Assembly (NCBI GenBank): GCA_051650305.1
Contig: JBOFIT010000045.1
Span: 1-8,536 of the forward strand
DNA from: JBOFDK01 sp051650305
Lineage (GTDB): Bacteria; Bacillota; Clostridia; Lachnospirales; Cellulosilyticaceae
Length of the DNA stretch: 8,536 nt
Direction: 5' to 3'
Shown: one piece after another, positions 4,404-8,536 of the stretch
Layout: every line of letters begins with the position of its first letter
How positions within the stretch are numbered: position 1 is the stretch's first letter
Position numbers and translations under genes: made by a program
The notes under the pieces: generated by a model
What the model was told of the DNA's origin: nothing
The model's database searches: none
What the model saw: only the letters and a program-made list of their open reading frames with translations

Positions 4404-6848
4404 ATGCAAGGAAAATTCACACTTCAAGCGCAGAGAGCCATTGCTTATGCTGAGAACGTGATGGAGCAATTACGTCACGGGTACTTAGGTACTGAGCATT
4501 TGCTTATTGGGCTTTTGCATATAGAACATTCAGTCGCTCAGATTGCACTTAAGCAGTACGGCGTACTCGAAGAAAATATCACCCAGAAAGTAAAAGAAAT
4601 TATTGGCTTAGGATATGCAGGCAATGTGGCCACTAAGGGTTTTACACCTAGAGCAAAACGTGTGCTCGAAGTAAGCTTACAGTTAGCGAAGCAGACGGGT
4701 ACAGAATCCGTGGGTACAGAGCATATACTCATAGCCATTTTACAAGAAAAAACATGTGTAGCAGTGAAATTACTAGAAGCAGTAGGTGTAGACTGTACAC
4801 AGTTACAAGCAACCCTTACAAAGATGATTGCAGGAGAAAGTAAGATTAAGGAAGTAAATTTCAATACAAAGCGTGTAGGGGAGCAAACCAAGTCAGCGAC
4901 GGCTACTCTTGATAAGTACAGTAGAGACTTAACGGTCCTTGCACAAGAAGAGCACTTCGACCCGATCATCGGACGCGAAAAAGAAATCGAGCGTATCACG
5001 CAGATTCTTTCACGTCGTACGAAGAATAATCCTTGCCTCGTAGGTGAGCCAGGGGTAGGTAAGACAGCGGTAGTAGAAGGCTTAGCACAGAAGATTGCAG
5101 CAGGAAATGTACCTGATTTACTAAAAGATAAACGCGTGGTCGCACTTGATTTATCTTCGATGATTTCAGGGACCAAGTACAGAGGCGAATTTGAAGAACG
5201 TATCAATCGTGTATTAGAGGAAGTAAAGCGTGCAGGGGATATTATTCTCTTTATCGATGAACTTCACACCATTATAGGTGCAGGTGCGGCAGAAGGTGCC
5301 ATGGATGCATCAAACATACTAAAGCCTTCACTGGCACGTGGAGAGATTCAGCTTGTAGGTGCCACTACCCTTAATGAATACCGCAAGCATATCGAAAAAG
5401 ATGCAGCCCTTGAGCGAAGATTCCAGCCAGTACAAGTAGAAGAGCCTACTGAATTAGAAAGTATGACCATTCTACAAGGCATCAAAGATAAGTATGAGAT
5501 TCATCATCAAGTACAAATTACGGATGAAGCCATTACTGCGGCAGTACGTCTTTCAAGTCGTTATATTACGGATCGCTATCTCCCAGATAAGGCTATTGAC
5601 TTAATCGATGAAGCAGCATCACGTGTAAGACTTCGTGCTTTTAGCTCACCGACAAGCATCAAGGCTTTTGAGGAACAACTCATCGTTCTGGCAAAAGAAA
5701 AAGAAGATGCCATTATCGGGGAAGAATACGCCCGTGCAGCAGAAATCAAAAAAGAGGAAACCCTCTTACGTGAAAAGCTTGCAGATGCCAAGGTAGAATG
5801 GGAAGCGAAGCATACCAAAAGCCATCAGCTTGTATCAGAAGAAGAGGTGGCAGAAGTAGTGAGTAGCTGGACACGTATACCAGTGAAGCGCCTTGCAGTA
5901 GAAGAATCAGAACGCCTAAAAAACTTAGAGAATATCCTACATGAGCGTATCGTTGGTCAAGAAGAAGCGGTAACATCTGTAGCCAAAGCAGTCCGTCGTG
6001 GACGTGTGGGGCTTAAAGATCCTAATAGACCGATCGGTTCTTTCCTTTTCTTAGGACCTACAGGTGTTGGAAAGACAGAAGTCACAAAAGCCTTAGCAGA
6101 GACGATGTTTGGTGATGAAAATGCCATGATACGTATCGATATGAGTGAGTACATGGAGAAACACGCTGTATCTAAGCTTATCGGTTCACCACCGGGGTAT
6201 GTGGGTTATGAAGAAGGTGGGCAGCTTACAGAGAAAGTACGTCGTAAGCCTTATTCAGTGGTACTCTTTGATGAGATCGAGAAAGCACATGGCGATGTGT
6301 TTAATATTCTCTTACAAATACTTGATGATGGTCATATCACAGATTCGACAGGACGTAAGGTAAACTTCAAAAATACCATCATTATTATGACTTCAAATAT
6401 TGGTGCTAGAAATATCACAGCACCTAAAAAAGTAGGCTTTATCTCTCAAGTAGATGCAGAGAAAGATTATAAAGATATGCAGAAGAATGTATTGGAAGAA
6501 CTGAAGAAATTATTCAGACCAGAATTTTTAAATCGTATCGATGAAACCATCGTCTTCCATTCTTTAACTTCAGATCATATCAAAGATATTGCACATATGA
6601 TGATTAAAGCACTGATGATTCGTATGAGTAAGAACATCGGTATCGAGATTGAACTTACAGAAGAAGCATACAGTTTCTTAGCAACCAAAGGCTTCGATCA
6701 AGCTTACGGTGCAAGACCTTTAAGACGTGCGATTCAAACTCACATTGAAGACAAATTGGCAGATGCGCTCCTAGAAGGAAAAGTGTTAGAAGGTGACCAA
6801 ATCCTTATAGATGCGAAAGATGATCAAATATGTTTCAATAAGCAATAA
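4404..6848 (+). CDS. clpC: ATP-dependent Clp protease ATP-binding subunit ClpC (Hsp100 unfoldase)
   Basis: A hexameric AAA+ unfoldase that feeds substrates to ClpP. The 814-aa length matches Bacillus ClpC (about 810). The N-domain has two repeats with GTEH motifs whose glutamates, Glu31 and Glu106, correspond to the phosphoarginine-binding residues of Bacillus ClpC. D1 has Walker A GEPGVGKT (214-221), pore tyrosine KYRG (Tyr259) and Walker B FIDE (Asp285-Glu286). The middle region, about 423-468, is the coiled M-domain/UVR-like segment characteristic of ClpC. D2 has Walker A GPTGVGKT (551-558), pore loop GYVGY (598-602) and Walker B LFDE (Asp623-Glu624). VGF (677-679) is the ClpP-docking loop. 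ATG 4404 has AAGGAG (4390-4395, spacing 8). ctsR, mcsA and mcsB are not adjacent, and no obvious terminator follows the stop. The M-domain and VGF loop argue for ClpC over ClpB or ClpA. Confidence 0.97.
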   Translation: MQGKFTLQAQRAIAYAENVMEQLRHGYLGTEHLLIGLLHIEHSVAQIALKQYGVLEENITQKVKEIIGLGYAGNVATKGFTPRAKRVLEVSLQLAKQTGTESVGTEHILIAILQEKTCVAVKLLEAVGVDCTQLQATLTKMIAGESKIKEVNFNTKRVGEQTKSATATLDKYSRDLTVLAQEEHFDPIIGREKEIERITQILSRRTKNNPCLVGEPGVGKTAVVEGLAQKIAAGNVPDLLKDKRVVALDLSSMISGTKYRGEFEERINRVLEEVKRAGDIILFIDELHTIIGAGAAEGAMDASNILKPSLARGEIQLVGATTLNEYRKHIEKDAALERRFQPVQVEEPTELESMTILQGIKDKYEIHHQVQITDEAITAAVRLSSRYITDRYLPDKAIDLIDEAASRVRLRAFSSPTSIKAFEEQLIVLAKEKEDAIIGEEYARAAEIKKEETLLREKLADAKVEWEAKHTKSHQLVSEEEVAEVVSSWTRIPVKRLAVEESERLKNLENILHERIVGQEEAVTSVAKAVRRGRVGLKDPNRPIGSFLFLGPTGVGKTEVTKALAETMFGDENAMIRIDMSEYMEKHAVSKLIGSPPGYVGYEEGGQLTEKVRRKPYSVVLFDEIEKAHGDVFNILLQILDDGHITDSTGRKVNFKNTIIIMTSNIGARNITAPKKVGFISQVDAEKDYKDMQKNVLEELKKLFRPEFLNRIDETIVFHSLTSDHIKDIAHMMIKALMIRMSKNIGIEIELTEEAYSFLATKGFDQAYGARPLRRAIQTHIEDKLADALLEGKVLEGDQILIDAKDDQICFNKQ

Positions 6849-6851
6849 TAA

Positions 6852-6880
6852 TATACTTTTGTTTGTATTTGGTGTATAAT
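6852..6880 (+). promoter_or_regulatory. Putative promoter of the 137-aa gene
   Basis: TATAAT (6875-6880) is a perfect -10 hexamer. The best-placed -35, TATACT (6852-6857, spacer 17), is poor, matching consensus at three of six bases. Transcription would start near 6887, giving a leader of about 44 bases before ATG 6931. The region is very AT-rich, so chance TATAAT is possible, but position between clpC and the next ribosome binding site supports it. Confidence 0.5.
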
Positions 6881-6892
6881 ACAAGTATTATA
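6875..6892 (+). repeat. Perfect inverted repeat covering the -10 and predicted start site
   Basis: TATAATAC (6875-6882), AA, GTATTATA (6885-6892) is an exact 8-bp inverted repeat with a 2-base centre. The left arm contains the -10 hexamer and the right arm covers the likely transcription start, the geometry of a repressor operator. The minus strand therefore also carries a TATAAT. A spacer of two rules out a normal hairpin without opening inner pairs. AT-rich composition raises the chance expectation. Confidence 0.4.
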
Positions 6893-6930
6893 AAATATAA
6901 TTAAAAGTATAATTTGCGGAGGGTTTGACG

Positions 6931-7344
6931 ATGGCTGTAATTACAGAAATCATTCGTGTAAACGAAGATGGCACACTTAGTTTTGGGAACTATGAATTAA
7001 ATGAAAAAACAAAAGTATTAGATTTTGAAGTGAATGGTAGACTTTACAAGGCTAAGACATTTTATGAAGTAACCAAGCTTAAAAAAGATGGGGCACTTGT
7101 ATATGAATCTTTGCCAGGAACTGCTGTACACAACTTGAAAATAACAGACAAACAGGTGGATTTCCAAGTAGAAGGTAAGGGGATGACCCAGATCACTTTA
7201 GAGTTACAGCCTAACGTAGAGTATAAATTAGTCATAGATGACGTTATGGTAGATAACGTACAAACTTCAGTAGCAGGAAAAGTAAGTTTTTCCATTGATT
7301 TAGAACAAGGTTCTAAAAAAGTTGTAATGAAAAAATTAGCATAA
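6931..7344 (+). CDS. Conserved small protein of unknown function between clpC and radA
   Basis: A 137-aa protein with no signal peptide or membrane helix; sequence features suggest a mostly beta-strand fold (alternating strands such as ITLELQP and YKLVIDDVMV, and a Lys-rich C-terminus). I recall similar clostridial proteins of about this length, with TLSFGNYEL and FYEVTKL near the N-terminus, sometimes labelled endosialidase; nothing visible here supports that activity, so I treat it as unknown. The start is ATG 6931, with GGAGGG at 6918-6923 and a spacing of 7; an in-frame TTG at 6925 is too close to that site. It has its own likely promoter with a palindromic -10 and a strong terminator right after the stop, so it looks like a single-gene transcription unit set between clpC and radA, which are direct neighbours in Bacillus. 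No catalytic motif is recognisable. Confidence 0.8.
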   Translation: MAVITEIIRVNEDGTLSFGNYELNEKTKVLDFEVNGRLYKAKTFYEVTKLKKDGALVYESLPGTAVHNLKITDKQVDFQVEGKGMTQITLELQPNVEYKLVIDDVMVDNVQTSVAGKVSFSIDLEQGSKKVVMKKLA

Positions 7345-7349
7345 TCAAG

Positions 7350-7375
7350 ACGCACCTTCTAAGGTGCGTTTTTTT
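7350..7375 (+). terminator. Intrinsic terminator after the 137-aa gene
   Basis: ACGCACCT (7350-7357) pairs with AGGTGCGT (7362-7369) around a TCTA loop, followed by seven T (7369-7375). The GC-rich stem and T-run make it a strong candidate. It begins 6 bases after the stop codon and its T-tract ends 23 bases before the radA start. Confidence 0.92.
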
Positions 7376-7398
7376 ACTTAAGAAAGATGGTGAACGTA

Positions 7399-8536
7399 AT
7401 GGCAAAATTAAAACAGATGTATCGTTGTGCGAAGTGTGGTTATGAAACTGCGAAATGGATGGGTAAATGTCCTGACTGTAATGAGTGGGGAAGTTTGGTC
7501 GAAGAAATCGTGGATACAAAAAAAGCCCCTCTTACAAAAGCGAAAGTAACGGGTAGTGCACCGGTACGTCTAAAAGACATTTATATAGAAGAAGAAAATC
7601 GCACATCCACAGGTATGGGTGAATTAGACCGTGTATTAGGTGGCGGTATCGTCAAAGGTGGCTTAATCCTTGTAGGGGGTGACCCAGGGATAGGAAAGTC
7701 CACATTGCTTTTGCAAATCTGTCAGGAGATAGGAGATAAAGGGAAGGAAGTGCTCTACATCTCAGGGGAGGAATCAGTAGCCCAAATCAAGATGCGAGGA
7801 GAGCGTCTGAATGTAGTGACACCTAGACTTTCCTTGATGGCGGAGACAAATATGGAGATGATCGAGCATCAAATTAAAGAGGCAAAGCCGGACTTAGTCA
7901 TCATCGACTCCATCCAGACGGTGTATAGTGAGCAAGTAAGCTCGGCACCAGGAAGTGTTAGTCAGGTAAGAGAAGCGACCCATATGCTTATGAACCTAGC
8001 GAAGGGGTATGGCATTAGTATTATGATTGTTGGCCATGTGACCAAAGAAGGTTCACTGGCAGGGCCACGTGTTCTGGAGCATATGGTAGATACAGTGCTT
8101 TACTTTGAAGGGGAGCGCCATGCATCCTTTCGTATCCTACGTGCTGTCAAAAACCGTTTTGGTTCCACTAATGAGATCGGCGTTTTTGAAATGCAAGACA
8201 TCGGTCTTAAGGAAGTCACCAATCCATCAGAGATTATGCTAGCAGGAAGACCTGTAGATGTGGCAGGTTCCGTGGTAAGCTGTACCATTGAAGGGACGAG
8301 ACCGATGCTTCTCGAAGTACAGTCTTTAGCAAGCTTCACAAGTTTTGGGATGCCAAGGCGTACAGCTACGGGGGTGGACTACAATAGAGTGGTACTCCTT
8401 ATAGCGGTCTTAGATAAAAGAGCGGGAATGGACCTTAATAATTATGACGTCTATGTGAATCTAGCGGGGGGGCTAAGAATGAATGAGCCAGCCCTAGACT
8501 TGGCAGTGATTCTAGCTATTGCCTCAAGTTTTAGAA
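7399..8536 (+). CDS. radA: DNA repair protein RadA (Sms), 3' partial
   Basis: RadA is a RecA-like ATPase that promotes branch migration of recombination intermediates during repair. The first 379 codons are present and the frame is still open at the window end; the family is about 455-460 aa, so some 80 residues are missing. It starts with a C4 zinc finger: CAKCG (Cys10, Cys13) and CPDC (Cys24, Cys27). The ATPase core has Walker A GDPGIGKST (94-102), Walker B LVIIDS (Asp170) and the RadA-specific KNRFG motif (251-255), followed by the start of the Lon-protease-like C-terminal domain (from about 285). ATG 7399 gives MAKLKQ, as in other RadA proteins, with a modest GGTG site at 7389-7392; the in-frame ATG 7387 is an alternative. 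The clpC-radA linkage is common in Firmicutes, with disA often next. No promoter is evident in the short gap after the preceding terminator. Confidence 0.96.
   Translation, partial: MAKLKQMYRCAKCGYETAKWMGKCPDCNEWGSLVEEIVDTKKAPLTKAKVTGSAPVRLKDIYIEEENRTSTGMGELDRVLGGGIVKGGLILVGGDPGIGKSTLLLQICQEIGDKGKEVLYISGEESVAQIKMRGERLNVVTPRLSLMAETNMEMIEHQIKEAKPDLVIIDSIQTVYSEQVSSAPGSVSQVREATHMLMNLAKGYGISIMIVGHVTKEGSLAGPRVLEHMVDTVLYFEGERHASFRILRAVKNRFGSTNEIGVFEMQDIGLKEVTNPSEIMLAGRPVDVAGSVVSCTIEGTRPMLLEVQSLASFTSFGMPRRTATGVDYNRVVLLIAVLDKRAGMDLNNYDVYVNLAGGLRMNEPALDLAVILAIASSFR

Noticed and set aside
4538..5206. Long open frame of 222 codons on the minus strand
   Set aside because: It lies wholly antisense to the highly conserved clpC N-domain and D1 region, has no recognisable domain, and its Ser/Thr/Pro/Cys-rich composition is typical of a shadow of a real gene.
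6145..6363. 72-codon open frame on the plus strand inside clpC
   Set aside because: It is out of frame within the conserved second ATPase domain of clpC, and no independent gene evidence supports it.
6852..6911. TATACTTTT (6852-6860) and AAAAGTATA (6903-6911) as a hairpin
   Set aside because: The arms are 42 bases apart in very AT-rich sequence, and the left arm lies upstream of the predicted transcription start, so it would not form in that RNA.

Overview
The window reads as chromosomal core sequence from a low-GC Gram-positive bacterium, most likely an endospore-forming member of class Clostridia (Lachnospirales-like). The grounds are Firmicutes-type Shine-Dalgarno sites (GGAGG or AAGGAG) before nearly every gene, intrinsic terminators with T-tracts, and two gene neighbourhoods known from this phylum: a GerS/YdcC-like lipoprotein, alanine racemase and MazEF group, and a clpC to radA group. 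All eight genes lie on the + strand. I see no mobile element, CRISPR array, tRNA or rRNA, and no gene-free stretch over 300 bases (the longest is 142 bases).

Block 1 (1-3811) holds: a 5'-truncated nnr (NAD(P)HX epimerase/dehydratase); a GerS/LolA-like lipoprotein; alr (alanine racemase); a short MazE/EndoAI-type antitoxin; and mazF (ndoA), an mRNA endoribonuclease. A clear terminator closes the block. Two small RNA hairpins sit just before the ribosome binding sites of the lipoprotein gene and alr. The antitoxin is unusual. It keeps the C-terminal toxin-binding segment but has no ribbon-helix-helix DNA-binding domain; that place is taken by a short Lys/Asn/Thr/Ala-rich tail containing a 12-bp tandem duplication.

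Block 2 (3846-6848) starts at an extended -10 promoter and holds a 154-aa coiled-coil/zinc-ribbon protein followed by clpC, a complete Clp/Hsp100 unfoldase. In Bacillus clpC follows ctsR-mcsA-mcsB; here those genes are not adjacent, and I see no CtsR-type or CIRCE operator. ClpC nevertheless keeps both N-domain glutamates that bind phosphoarginine in the Bacillus protein.

Block 3 (6852-7375) is a single-gene unit with a consensus -10 inside a perfect palindrome, a 137-aa conserved protein of unknown function, and a strong terminator. Block 4 (7399 to the window edge) is radA, cut off by the window end; it starts only 23 bases after that terminator's T-tract and shows no obvious promoter of its own.

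Together the genes cover metabolite repair, cell-wall D-alanine supply and probably spore cortex or germination, toxin-antitoxin RNA decay, protein quality control and recombination. The window is mostly ordinary housekeeping sequence. The points most worth checking are the DNA-binding-domain-less antitoxin, the rearranged clpC neighbourhood, and the palindromic control region of the unknown 137-aa gene.
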